Positions 1 through 8,226 of a stretch of DNA of 64,000 nt are shown in pieces. The notes beneath the pieces were generated by a model that searched no databases, was not told the origin of the DNA, and saw nothing but the letters and a program-made list of their open reading frames with translations. Every line of letters starts with the position of its first letter. Position 1 is the stretch's first letter. Origin of the DNA: Pimelobacter simplex (GTDB lineage Bacteria > Actinomycetota > Actinomycetes > Propionibacteriales > Nocardioidaceae); contig NZ_FOUK01000003.1 in assembly GCF_900114845.1 (NCBI RefSeq), positions 777,086-841,085 on the forward strand, in the 5' to 3' direction. The position numbers and the translations under genes are program-made.

Positions 1-1
1 C

Positions 2-460
2 GTCAAGCTCGAGGGCGGTGCCGAGATGGCCCCGCAGATCGAGCGGATGACGCGCGGCGGCATCCCGGTGATGGCCCACATCGGCTTCACCCCCCAGTCC
101 GAGCACACGCTCGGCGGCTACCGGGTGCAGGGCCGCGGCGCGACCGCCGACCGGATCCTGCGCGACGCCGAGGCGGTCCAGGAGGCCGGCGCGTTCGCCG
201 TCGTCATGGAGATGGTGCCCGGCGACGTCGCCGCCGAGGTCACCGCCAAGCTCGAGATCCCGACCATCGGCATCGGCGCGGGCAACCAGTGCGACGGCCA
301 GGTCCTCGTCTGGCAGGACGCCTTCGGCCTGCGCACCGGCCGGCTCCCCCGGTTCGTGAAGCAGTACGCCGACCTGCGCACCACGCTGCTCGACGCCGCC
401 CGCGCCTACGACACCGAGGTGAAGTCCGGCGCTTTCCCGGCCGAGGAGCACACCTTCTAG
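2..460 (+). CDS. panB: 3-methyl-2-oxobutanoate hydroxymethyltransferase, C-terminal part
   Basis: This is the 3' part of panB, cut off by the left edge. The enzyme transfers a hydroxymethyl group from methylene-tetrahydrofolate to alpha-ketoisovalerate, the first committed step of pantothenate and CoA synthesis in the cytosol. The reading frame is open from base 2 and begins VKLEGG. Family motifs visible are [18 protein letters not shown] and [18 protein letters not shown], ending with the usual short tail after FVKQYADL. About 150 of roughly 270-280 residues are present. The next gene starts 36 bases downstream on the same strand but has no evident pathway link. Confidence 0.93.
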   Translation, partial: VKLEGGAEMAPQIERMTRGGIPVMAHIGFTPQSEHTLGGYRVQGRGATADRILRDAEAVQEAGAFAVVMEMVPGDVAAEVTAKLEIPTIGIGAGNQCDGQVLVWQDAFGLRTGRLPRFVKQYADLRTTLLDAARAYDTEVKSGAFPAEEHTF

Positions 461-496
461 CGCGCGCCGACCGGCGGGACGGCGTAGCGTCGTCGC

Positions 497-1654
497 ATGC
501 GCGTGCGTCGTCTCGTCGTCCTGCCGGTCCTCGCCCTGCTCGCCACCACCCTCTCGGCCGCGGGCTGCCGCGCCGACGAGCCCGGCCGGACGGCCGCCCC
601 GGCACTGCAGGTCGGCGTCGTCGCCGACGGCCTCGACCACCCGTGGGAGGTCGCCGAGCTGCCCACCGGCGAGCTGCTCGTCACCCAGCGCGAGCGGCGC
701 GCCCTGACCCTGGTCGACCCGGCCACCGGCAGCCACCGCGACCTGGGCTTCCCCAGCGCGAGCGTCTGGGCCCGCGGCGAGACCGGGCTGCTCGGCCTCG
801 CGGTCGACCCGCAGTTCAGCGCCAACCGGCGGATCTACACCTGCGCCGGCTGGCGCCTGGCAGGCGGACGCCACGACATCCGGGTCATCGCCTGGACCCT
901 CGACGCCGGCCTCACCCGCGCCACCGCGGTCCGCACCCTGCTCACCGGGCTGCCGTCCAACAGCATCGGCCGGCACGGCGGCTGTCGGCTGCTCGTGATG
1001 CGCAACGGGGCGCTCGTCGTCGGCACCGGCGACGCGGCCAAGGGGCGCAACCCCCAGAGCCTCCGCTCGCTCGGCGGCAAGGTGCTGCGGATCGACCGGA
1101 TGACGGGACGCGCGTGGCCCACCAACCCGTGGGCCGACCGCAAGGGCAAGCGCCGCTACGTCCTCAGCTACGGCCACCGCAACGTCCAGGGGTTGGCCCA
1201 GCGCGCCGACGGCACGCTGTGGTCGGTCGAGCACGGCTCCTACCGCGACGACGAGATCAACCTGATCCGCAAGCGCGGCAACTACGGCTGGAACCCGGTG
1301 CCCGGCTACAACGAGGAGCGCCCCATGACCGACCAGCGGCTGCCCGGCAAGCAGCTCGCCGCCCGCTGGCGCTCGGGCGACCCGACGATCGCGCCGTCCG
1401 GCGCGGCCTTCGTCCGGGGCGCCGCCTGGGGACGCTACGACGGCGCGCTCGCCGTCGCCGTCCTCAAGGACCAGCGGCTGCTGTTCGTGCGGTTCAACCG
1501 CAAGGGCGTGCTGCGCTGGACCGCCGCCCCCACCGAGCTGCGCCGCTTCGGGCGGCTGCGCGACGTCACCGCGGCCCGCGACGGGTCGCTGCTGGTGACC
1601 ACCGACAACGGCGACGGTCACGACGTCCTGCTGCGGGTGCGGCCGACCGGCTGA
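497..1654 (+). CDS. PQQ-dependent sugar (glucose/sorbosone-type) dehydrogenase, lipoprotein
   Basis: A 385-residue exported protein. Residues 1-24 form a lipoprotein signal: RR, a hydrophobic run, then lipobox LSAAGC with Cys24 as the lipidation site. The mature part matches the soluble glucose/sorbosone dehydrogenase beta-propeller (GSDH) family: [21 protein letters not shown] near the start, [11 protein letters not shown], and [12 protein letters not shown] with nearby DDEIN in the C-terminal half. These enzymes oxidise aldoses outside the membrane using PQQ; substrate and cofactor are not shown by the sequence. The ATG at 497 is followed directly by the signal peptide. It lies between panB and an acetyltransferase with no clear operon logic. 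Confidence 0.85.
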   Translation: MRVRRLVVLPVLALLATTLSAAGCRADEPGRTAAPALQVGVVADGLDHPWEVAELPTGELLVTQRERRALTLVDPATGSHRDLGFPSASVWARGETGLLGLAVDPQFSANRRIYTCAGWRLAGGRHDIRVIAWTLDAGLTRATAVRTLLTGLPSNSIGRHGGCRLLVMRNGALVVGTGDAAKGRNPQSLRSLGGKVLRIDRMTGRAWPTNPWADRKGKRRYVLSYGHRNVQGLAQRADGTLWSVEHGSYRDDEINLIRKRGNYGWNPVPGYNEERPMTDQRLPGKQLAARWRSGDPTIAPSGAAFVRGAAWGRYDGALAVAVLKDQRLLFVRFNRKGVLRWTAAPTELRRFGRLRDVTAARDGSLLVTTDNGDGHDVLLRVRPTG

Positions 1655-1685
1655 GCCGGGCCGGCGATATGACAGCATCGCCGTC

Positions 1686-2414
1686 ATGTCGCAGACGCCG
1701 CACGTCGAGGGCCGCGCCCGGCTGAAGCACCAGCGAGTCTCGCGGGTGCGTATCGAGGGGCCGGTCCGGTTCATGGGCCCGACGGTCTCCAAGACCGCGC
1801 TCGAGATCGGCGCGTTCAGCTATCTCGTCGGCGGTGTGATCGACAGCTGCTCCTCGATCGGCCGCTACTGCTCGCTGGCCGCCGGCGTGCGGATCGGCGA
1901 GCCCGACCACCCCACCGGCTGGCTGTCCACCTCGCCCTTCCAGTACGACGGCAGCCGGTTCGGCTGGCATCCCTCCGCCGACGACGGCGCGCCCCTGAGG
2001 GCCGAGGGCTTCAGCCGCCCTCCCGCGACCATCGGCAACGACGTCTGGATCGGCGCGAACGCGGTCGTGCTCCGCGGCGTCCACGTCGGCGACGGGGCCG
2101 TCGTCGCCGCGGGCGCGGTCGTGACCCGCGACGTGCCGCCGTACGCCATCGTGGGCGGGGTCGCCGCGAAAGTGATCCGCTACCGCTTCGAGCCGGAGCT
2201 CGTCGCCGACCTCCTCGACGTCGCCTGGTGGCGCTTCAGCCCGAACCAGCTGGCCGGGCTGCGGTTCGACGACCCGCGCGCCGCCGTGGCCGAGCTGCGC
2301 CGGCGGATCGACGAGGACGGGCTGACGCCGTACGAGGGCGAGTGGCGCACCTATGAGGAAGCCCCGCCGACTGCCCCCAGCCCGGCGCCGCGGTCGCGCT
2401 GGCGCCGGTCCTGA
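1686..2414 (+). CDS. CatB-like hexapeptide-repeat O-acetyltransferase
   Basis: A 242-residue protein of the left-handed beta-helix acyltransferase superfamily, near the chloramphenicol/virginiamycin (CatB/Vat) and WbbJ-type branch. The hexapeptide repeat is clear in [20 protein letters not shown], continuing as [30 protein letters not shown], which ends in the typical AKVIRYRF followed by a C-terminal helix. These enzymes transfer acetyl from acetyl-CoA to a hydroxyl of a sugar, antibiotic or glycan. An N-terminal [17 protein letters not shown] strand region precedes the repeats. No glycan cluster is nearby, so the substrate cannot be inferred. The ATG at 1686 follows the previous stop by about 30 bases. 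Confidence 0.8.
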   Translation: MSQTPHVEGRARLKHQRVSRVRIEGPVRFMGPTVSKTALEIGAFSYLVGGVIDSCSSIGRYCSLAAGVRIGEPDHPTGWLSTSPFQYDGSRFGWHPSADDGAPLRAEGFSRPPATIGNDVWIGANAVVLRGVHVGDGAVVAAGAVVTRDVPPYAIVGGVAAKVIRYRFEPELVADLLDVAWWRFSPNQLAGLRFDDPRAAVAELRRRIDEDGLTPYEGEWRTYEEAPPTAPSPAPRSRWRRS

Positions 2415-2415
2415 C

Positions 2416-4443
2416 TCAGTCGAGCCCGCGCCGGGCGAGCAGCGGCTCGATCGGCGCCGGCCGTCCGCGCCACTCCTCGTAGGACTCCAGCGGGTCGCGG
2501 GTGCCCCCGATCCCGATCACGTGGCGCAGGTACTGGTCGCCGTTCTCACGGGTCAGGCCGCCGTTGTCCTTGAACCAGGCGACCGTGTCGGCGTCGAGCA
2601 GCTCGCTCCAGATGTAGGAGTAGTAGGCGGAGGCGTAGCCCGAGCTGAAGCTGTGCGCGAAGTAGGGCGTCGAGTAGCGCGGCGGCACCGCCGCGTTGTC
2701 GAGGCCCGCGCCGGCCAGGGTCCGCTGCTCGAACGCCGCGACCTCGGCGACGTCGGACGGCACCTCGTCGGGACCGAGCTCGTGCCAGGCGAGGTCGATC
2801 AGCGCGGCGGCGAGGTACTCGCTCGTCGCGAACCCCTCGTTGAACGTCTCGGCCGCACGCAGCCGCTCGACCACCTCGGCCGGGATCGGCTCGCCGGTCT
2901 CGTGGTGCACCGCGTAGTTCGCGAGCACCTCGGGCCAGAGGATCCACATCTCGTTGACCTGCGACGGGTACTCGACGAAGTCGCGGAAGACCGCCGTCCC
3001 GCCGAACTTGGGGTAGGTCGCGCGGGCCAGCAGCCCGTGCAGCGCGTGGCCGAACTCGTGGAAGAGCGTGCGGGTCTCGTCCCAGGTCAGCAGCGTGGCC
3101 TCACCCGCGGCGGGCTTCGGCACGTTGAGGTTGTTGAACACGACCGCGGACTCGACGCCGAGCAGGGTCGAGGGCGTGACGAAGCTGCTCATCCAGGCCC
3201 CGCCGCGCTTGGAGTCGCGGGTGTAGAGGTCGAGCAGGTAGAGCCCGATGGGCGTGCCGTCGCGGCTCACCTCGAAGACCCGGACGTCGGGGTGGTAGCC
3301 CGGCAGGTCCGGGCGCTCGGTGAAGCTGAGGCCGTAGAGTCGCTCGGCGGCGAAGAAGACGCCGTCGCGCAGCACCCGCTCCGCCTCGAACCACGGTCGC
3401 AGCGCGGCCAGGTCGACGTCGTACCGGGCGGTGCGGACCTTCTCGGCGTAGTAGGGCCAGTCCCAGGGCTCGACCGCGAAGCCGGCCTCCTCGGAGAGCG
3501 CCTCCTGCTCGCGGCGGGCGTTGCGGGCGGCCGGCGCGGCGAGCCGCTCGAGGAGCGAGCGGACCGCCTTCGGCGTCCCGGCGGTGTTGTCGGCGGTCAC
3601 CACGGCGGCGTGGTTGTCGAAGCCGAGCAGCCGGGCGCGCTCCGCGCGCAGCCGGAGGATGGCGAGCGCCAGCGCCCGGGTGTCGTGCTCGCCCCCGCGG
3701 CTGCCACGACTGCGCTGGGCCTCGGAGAGCCGGCGGCGCAGGTCGCGGTCGGTCAGGGAGGCCAGGTGCGGGTGGGCCGTCGGCAGCACGAGCGTGAGCA
3801 GGTGCTGGCCGGTCAGCCCGCGCGACTCCGCCGCCGCGGCCGCCGCGGACACCTCGCCCGGAGTGAGCCCGTCGAGCTGCGCCGGGTCGCCGACCACGAC
3901 CGCGAGGTCGTTGCTGTCGGCCTGGAGGGCGAGCTCGAAGGCGGTCTCCTTGGTCGAGATCTCCTCGTTGAGCGCCCGCAGCCGCGCCTTGTCGTCGTCG
4001 CCGAGCGCCGCGCCCGCGAGCCGGAACTCGGTGACGTAGCGCTCGACCAGGTACGCCGCCTCCGCGTCGAGCGCGCCCCGGTCGGCATGGACCGCCTGGA
4101 GCCGCTCCCACAGCGCCGGGTCGAGCAGGATCGCGTCGCTGTGCGCGGCCAGCCGGGGCGCGAGCTCCGCCCGGACGGCGTCGATCGCCGGGTTGGAGTC
4201 GGCGCTGGCCTTGTTGCCGAACACCCGCAGCACCCGACCGAGCCGGACGCCGCTGCGCTCCAGCGGCTCCAGCGTGTTGGCGAACGTCGGTGGCTCCGGA
4301 TCGGCGGCGATCGCCTCGATCGCCGCGATCTGCTCGGCCATCGCGGTCGCGACCGCGGGCGCGTAGTCGTCGTCGGTGATGGCCGCGAACCGCGGCAGCT
4401 GGTGGGGCAGGTCGCTGGTCCCGAGAAGTGCGTCCGTCGTCAC
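2416..4443 (-). CDS. M3 family zinc oligopeptidase (peptidyl-dipeptidase Dcp / oligopeptidase A type)
   Basis: A cytosolic zinc metallopeptidase of about 675 residues that degrades short peptides. The HEFGH motif lies near residue 462, inside TLFHEFGHALHGL, with the third ligand region EYPSQVNEMW about 25 residues later. The C-terminal FAHSFSSGYASAYYSYIWSE block is characteristic of M3A enzymes. The start is uncertain: GTG at 4443 gives VTTDALLG and a short leader, while GTG at 4452 adds three residues. The 3' end lies two bases from the stop of the convergent acetyltransferase gene. The gene is upstream of nothing on its strand and looks monocistronic. Confidence 0.88.
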   Translation of the reverse strand: MTTDALLGTSDLPHQLPRFAAITDDDYAPAVATAMAEQIAAIEAIAADPEPPTFANTLEPLERSGVRLGRVLRVFGNKASADSNPAIDAVRAELAPRLAAHSDAILLDPALWERLQAVHADRGALDAEAAYLVERYVTEFRLAGAALGDDDKARLRALNEEISTKETAFELALQADSNDLAVVVGDPAQLDGLTPGEVSAAAAAAESRGLTGQHLLTLVLPTAHPHLASLTDRDLRRRLSEAQRSRGSRGGEHDTRALALAILRLRAERARLLGFDNHAAVVTADNTAGTPKAVRSLLERLAAPAARNARREQEALSEEAGFAVEPWDWPYYAEKVRTARYDVDLAALRPWFEAERVLRDGVFFAAERLYGLSFTERPDLPGYHPDVRVFEVSRDGTPIGLYLLDLYTRDSKRGGAWMSSFVTPSTLLGVESAVVFNNLNVPKPAAGEATLLTWDETRTLFHEFGHALHGLLARATYPKFGGTAVFRDFVEYPSQVNEMWILWPEVLANYAVHHETGEPIPAEVVERLRAAETFNEGFATSEYLAAALIDLAWHELGPDEVPSDVAEVAAFEQRTLAGAGLDNAAVPPRYSTPYFAHSFSSGYASAYYSYIWSELLDADTVAWFKDNGGLTRENGDQYLRHVIGIGGTRDPLESYEEWRGRPAPIEPLLARRGLD

Positions 4444-4453
4444 GGACCCCACT

Positions 4454-5677
4454 CTAGGACGCCGGGCCGGACTCCGGCGTCGGCTCCGGGGCGGGCTCGG
4501 GAGCGGGCTCCTGGGTCGGCTCCTGGGTGGGGGTCGGGTCGTCCTGGGGGTCCGGGGTCGGCTCCGGTGTGGGCTTGGGCTCGGGCGTCGGCTCGGGCGT
4601 GGGCTCGGGCGTGGGCTCGGGCGTGGGCTCCGGCTCCGGTTCCGGGGTGGGCGTCGGCTGCGGGGCCGGCGTCGGCTTCGGCGGGGTGACCAGCGTGGGC
4701 TCGGGGGCGCGGACGAACTTCTTCTCCGGCGTCCGGGCGGTCATCGCGGGCACGGTGCCGTCGACGAGGTCGGCCGGGACCGGCGCGAGCCCTGAGCCCG
4801 GGAGCAGCACCGTCGTCGCGGCCAGGTCCTTCTCGTATCCGGCCACCAGGCGCCGCACGGCGGCCGGGAAGCCCTTCGTGGCGTCGTACCTCCCGAGGGC
4901 CTTGCGCAGCGCCTTCGGCCGGGCCAGGTCGTGGCCCTCGGCGCAGAGCAGGACGGCGGCACCGAGCGCGGCGTCGTCGAGGTCCTGCGGGTCGCGGACG
5001 GAGTCGCCGTCGGCGTCGACCGCCACGGTGCTCCAGGTGGCCGGGAGGAGTCCCATCGGCCCGACCGGCGCGTCCCACAGGGGGCGCGCGTCGAGGCGAC
5101 CGCCGTCGGTGTCGGAGACCGCGGAGCGGCCGCCGCGGCCGTTGAGCGGCCGCCCGTAGTACGCCGGGCGGACCCGGCCCTTCGCCGTCACCCGGTAGGC
5201 GCCGGGCTCACCGAGGCCCAGCCCGTGACCGGACTCGATCCGGCCGAGCGCCGCGAGCACCAGCCAGTCGAGGTGGCACGTCGTCGCCGTGTCGATGACC
5301 GTCGCGGCCCGCTGGTAGGCGGTCACCGCCGGGAGCGGGGCCGCGGCCAGCCGGTCGGCGGCCGGCCGCGCGTCGATCTCGGGGACGACGAGGAGGCCGG
5401 CGGCCTGGACCGTCGCGGTCCGGTCCGCACTCGCGGCCGGAGCCGGAGCGGCCGGCGGGTCGACGGTCGCGGGAGCCGGGACGACGGGCGCGGGCGACGG
5501 CGCGGCCGGGGTCGGCGCCGCGGTGTCCGGGGCGGCCGGACCGGCGCTCGGCCGCGGCGGCCCACCGCGGTCCAGGATCCCGGTGGTGGCGAGCACGACC
5601 GCGACGAGCGCGAGCACCACGGCGAGCAGGAGGGCGCGCCGAGCGCCACGTCGTACGAGTGCGGCGACGTCCCCCAC
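4454..5677 (-). CDS. Membrane-anchored lytic transglycosylase-like protein with long Pro/Glu/Thr tail
   Basis: A 407-residue protein. An N-terminal transmembrane anchor (ALLLAVVLALVAVVLATTG) follows a short basic stretch. A Pro/Ala-rich spacer leads to a lysozyme-like domain with GRIESGHG (catalytic-type Glu) and VGPMGLLPATW, as in bacterial lytic transglycosylases that cleave peptidoglycan at the cell surface. The C-terminal 90 or so residues are low-complexity PEPT repeats, probably spanning or binding the wall. The GTG at 5677 is chosen because GGGAGG lies about 8 bases upstream; a GTG at 5686 is the alternative. It may act in wall turnover or resuscitation, an inference from the family. 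Confidence 0.75.
   Translation of the reverse strand: MGDVAALVRRGARRALLLAVVLALVAVVLATTGILDRGGPPRPSAGPAAPDTAAPTPAAPSPAPVVPAPATVDPPAAPAPAASADRTATVQAAGLLVVPEIDARPAADRLAAAPLPAVTAYQRAATVIDTATTCHLDWLVLAALGRIESGHGLGLGEPGAYRVTAKGRVRPAYYGRPLNGRGGRSAVSDTDGGRLDARPLWDAPVGPMGLLPATWSTVAVDADGDSVRDPQDLDDAALGAAVLLCAEGHDLARPKALRKALGRYDATKGFPAAVRRLVAGYEKDLAATTVLLPGSGLAPVPADLVDGTVPAMTARTPEKKFVRAPEPTLVTPPKPTPAPQPTPTPEPEPEPTPEPTPEPTPEPTPEPKPTPEPTPDPQDDPTPTQEPTQEPAPEPAPEPTPESGPAS
4578..4625. repeat. 12-bp coding minisatellite (four perfect units)
   Basis: Four head-to-tail copies of a 12-bp unit, GGCTCGGGCGTS on the plus strand, encode the Thr-Pro-Glu-Pro repeats of the transglycosylase tail. Degenerate units flank it on both sides between about 4500 and 4690. 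The unit is a multiple of three, so copy-number change would lengthen or shorten the tail without breaking the frame. Confidence 0.85.
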
Positions 5678-5811
5678 GTCCCCCACCTCCCTTGAGTCGG
5701 GCTGGAGTCCCAGTGTTCGCCCGGTTGGCCCCGAGCGCACCCGTTTCACCAGAACTTCACCGACCCGGCGCCGACGCGTCCCCAATCTTGGGGCGATGAG
5801 AGGATGCGCGG

Positions 5812-6480
5812 GTGGCCGAGCTGACCTTCCGCACCGGGACGATGGACACCGGGAAGTCGACCCTGGCGCTGCAGACCAACCACAACCACGCCGCGCGCGG
5901 CCGGGTCGGCCGCCTCTTCACCTCGCACGACCGGGCCGGCGTCGCGATCGTCTCCTCACGCCTCGGCCTCAGCGCCCACGCCCAGGAGGTCGACGGCGCC
6001 TTCGACTTCTGGCGCTACACCGTCGAGGCCCTCACCCAGGGCGCGCGGATCGACTACATGATCTGCGACGAGGCGCAGTTCTACACGCCCGACCAGATCG
6101 ACCAGCTGGCCAAGGTCGTCGACGAGCTCCAGATCGACGTCTTCTGCTTCGGCATCCTCACCGACTTCCGCACCCGCCTCTTCCCCGGCGCGGCCCGCCT
6201 CGTCGAGCTCGCCGACCGCACCGAGGTCCTCCAGGTCGAGGCCCTCTGCTGGTGCGGCAAGCGCGCCACCCACAACGCCCGCACCGAGAACGGCGTCATG
6301 GTCACCGAGGGAGAGGTCGTCGTCGTCGGCGACGTCGACCCCACCGAGCAGGTGCCCGCCGTCGACGACGAGGTCGAGGTCGCCTACGAGGTCCTCTGCC
6401 GCCAGCACCACCGGCGTGGGCTGACCGCGGCCCGAGCCCGCGCGGTCAGCCTCTCGCCGGAGCCGCTGCCGTTCTCCTGA
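5812..6480 (+). CDS. tdk: Thymidine kinase
   Basis: A 222-residue type II thymidine kinase, which phosphorylates thymidine to dTMP in the salvage pathway. Motifs visible: the P-loop GTMDTGKST near residues 9-17, the Walker B and glutamate region ICDEAQF near residue 84, and FGILTDFRT. The zinc-binding half sites are CWCG and the C-terminal CRQHH. The P-loop reads MDTGKS rather than the more usual MFSGKS, a variant I recall from actinobacterial members. The GTG start at 5812 is the first in-frame start before the conserved AELTFRTG. It is divergent from the transglycosylase, with a 134-base gap. Confidence 0.92.
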   Translation: MAELTFRTGTMDTGKSTLALQTNHNHAARGRVGRLFTSHDRAGVAIVSSRLGLSAHAQEVDGAFDFWRYTVEALTQGARIDYMICDEAQFYTPDQIDQLAKVVDELQIDVFCFGILTDFRTRLFPGAARLVELADRTEVLQVEALCWCGKRATHNARTENGVMVTEGEVVVVGDVDPTEQVPAVDDEVEVAYEVLCRQHHRRGLTAARARAVSLSPEPLPFS

Positions 6481-6708
6481 TCAGCGGCAGGCGCTGTAGG
6501 CCCGGGTGACCTTGGCCTTGCCGCCACCCTTGAGCTTCACGACCGCCTTGATCGACGTCGCCGACGCCGGGATGCCCTTGAGCTTGATGTTCTGCCGCGC
6601 CCGCACGCCCTTGACCGCCGCGACCTTCTTGCCACCGGCAGTGAAGGTGATCGACTTGATCTTGCGCGCCTTCGCCTTGCCGGCCACCTGAACCGTGGCC
6701 TTCTTGCT
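6481..6708. repeat. Duplicated 228-bp 3' segment, copy 1 (partner 7326-7553)
   Basis: The last 228 bases of the two tandem secreted-protein genes differ at only five positions by eye, all silent. Homology drops sharply upstream of this block. The partner copy is 7326-7553. Such a pattern points to gene conversion or to selection holding the C-terminal domain constant. Confidence 0.85.
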
Positions 6709-7248
6709 GCCGCACGACACCTGCTCCGGCAGCTTCACGTACGACTTGCCCTTGCCCACGGCCACCGCGTTCGCGGAACCGGGCTGGAGGATGTCGAGCC
6801 GCCACGGGATGCCGGTCGGGCCGAGGGCGAAGAACTTGATCGTCACCCGGTCGCCCTTGGCGAAGACGATGTTGTCGAGGTCGGTGACGCCCTGGGAAGC
6901 CTCTGCGGCGTCGTCCGGCATGTAGTCGGCGGCGACGCAGGTGCCGTTGCGGTAGGCGTAGATGGCGAACGGCACCGGCGTGGGGAGGGTGCTCCGGACC
7001 GTGATCCGGCGCGGCCCGTTGGTCTTCGAGACGAACGCCACCGTGTCGTAGTGGGCGGTCTGGTTGCCCGGATCCACGGCCTTGACGCACTGGTCGGTGT
7101 TCGGGTCCGGCTCGAGGAAGTTCATCTGCGGGTCGCTGGTCTCGATCGTCCCGGTGGAGGTCGAGTCCGCGTGGGCGGCCGGGGCGACGAAGGCGACCGG
7201 CGCGATGACGGCAGCGGCGAGCGCTGCGATTCTGTGGGGGGTCCTCAT
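6481..7248 (-). CDS. Secreted protein of unknown function, paralogue 1
   Basis: A 255-residue exported protein. The N-terminus is a Sec signal (RIAALAAAVIAPVAFVAPAAHA) with likely cleavage after AHA. A middle region of about 150 residues has GPRRITV, YAYRNGTCVAADY and WRLDILQPGSAN, and resembles the same part of the neighbouring paralogue. The last 75 residues are strongly basic (KAKARKIKSI, KLKGGGKAKV), end in YSACR, and are identical to those of the gene at 7326-8084. The fold is not recognised; the C-terminus looks like a small beta-sandwich. Paired cysteines in the middle and at the end fit an extracellular disulfide protein. I cannot assign a function. Confidence 0.8.
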   Translation of the reverse strand: MRTPHRIAALAAAVIAPVAFVAPAAHADSTSTGTIETSDPQMNFLEPDPNTDQCVKAVDPGNQTAHYDTVAFVSKTNGPRRITVRSTLPTPVPFAIYAYRNGTCVAADYMPDDAAEASQGVTDLDNIVFAKGDRVTIKFFALGPTGIPWRLDILQPGSANAVAVGKGKSYVKLPEQVSCGSKKATVQVAGKAKARKIKSITFTAGGKKVAAVKGVRARQNIKLKGIPASATSIKAVVKLKGGGKAKVTRAYSACR

Positions 7249-7325
7249 GAAATTCGAACTTAGGACCCCGGCCCGGTCGGCGGAGGCGTTTTGCCGAGAT
7301 CCGCCTCCGCCAACCGGACGCCGCG

Positions 7326-8084
7326 TCAGCGGCAGGCGCTGTAGGCCCGGGTGACCTTGGCCTTGCCGCCGCCCTTGAGCTTCACGACCGCCTTGATCGA
7401 CGTCGCCGACGCCGGGATGCCCTTCAGCTTGATGTTCTGCCGCGCCCGCACGCCCTTGACCGCAGCGACCTTCTTGCCACCGGCAGTGAACGTGATCGAC
7501 TTGATCTTGCGCGCCTTCGCCTTGCCGGCCACCTGCACCGTGGCCTTCTTGCTCGCGCAGCTCACCTGGTACGGCAGCTTCACGTACGACGCGCCCTTGC
7601 CTGCCGCGGCGGCGTTCGCCGTACCGGGCTGGAGGATGTCGAGGCGCCAAGCCGGGTTCGCGAACGAGATGATGCGCACCGAGACCCGGTCACCCTTCGC
7701 GAGGACGACGCGATCGAGGTCGACCGTCGCGGTGGACTCCTCGCCCGGGTCGGGCTGGTAGTCGGCAGCGACACAGACGCCGTTGCGGTAGACGTAGAAC
7801 GCGAGCTGCGCGGCGGCGGGCACGTCCGCGGCGTGCACCACGAAGCGACGCGGCCCCGACGACTGCGAGACGTAGTCGACCGAGCTGTAGGGCAGCGCGA
7901 CCGACGCGTTCGTCGTGCTGCAGGTCTCGTTCGCGTTGGGCTGGTAGAAGACTCCGATCGGAGCAGCACCGATCGAGCCGGCGTAGCTCTCGTCCGCGTG
8001 GGCGGCGGGCGCCGCGACCGTCAGGGCGAGAGGAGCGAGGAGGGCGGCAGCGCCGAGCGCTGCGATCTTGTGGGGGAGCATCAT
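7326..8084 (-). CDS. Secreted protein of unknown function, paralogue 2
   Basis: A 252-residue exported protein with a signal peptide ending APAAHA. It has the same architecture as the downstream gene: a middle region with GPRRFVVHA, FYVYRNGVCVAADY and WRLDILQPGTAN, then an identical 75-residue basic C-terminus. Middle-region identity is only moderate, so the two genes are diverged duplicates with a homogenised 3' end. Both have the same short region before the ATG, with a TA-rich element 10-20 bases upstream and no Shine-Dalgarno, which suggests duplicated promoters and leaderless messages. Two ATG codons are adjacent; the first is given. Function unknown. Confidence 0.8.
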   Translation of the reverse strand: MMLPHKIAALGAAALLAPLALTVAAPAAHADESYAGSIGAAPIGVFYQPNANETCSTTNASVALPYSSVDYVSQSSGPRRFVVHAADVPAAAQLAFYVYRNGVCVAADYQPDPGEESTATVDLDRVVLAKGDRVSVRIISFANPAWRLDILQPGTANAAAAGKGASYVKLPYQVSCASKKATVQVAGKAKARKIKSITFTAGGKKVAAVKGVRARQNIKLKGIPASATSIKAVVKLKGGGKAKVTRAYSACR

Positions 8085-8226
8085 GAAATCGAAACTAGGA
8101 CCGGGTCCCGGACAGTGGAGGCGGAATGCCCAGATTCGTGGCCGGGATCTTCGCGAGCTTGATGCCCGCCCCCGGCCGGCCCCGGTCGATCCTCCGACCT
8201 TCTGGCTGTGATCGGGCCAGCGAAGC

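Noticed and set aside
2353..4689. Plus-strand frame of 778 codons
   Set aside because: Antisense of the M3 peptidase, which has HEFGH and full-family motifs.
4500..4690. Short tandem repeats as a CRISPR array
   Set aside because: Units are 12 bp without spacers and encode a Pro/Glu/Thr tail.
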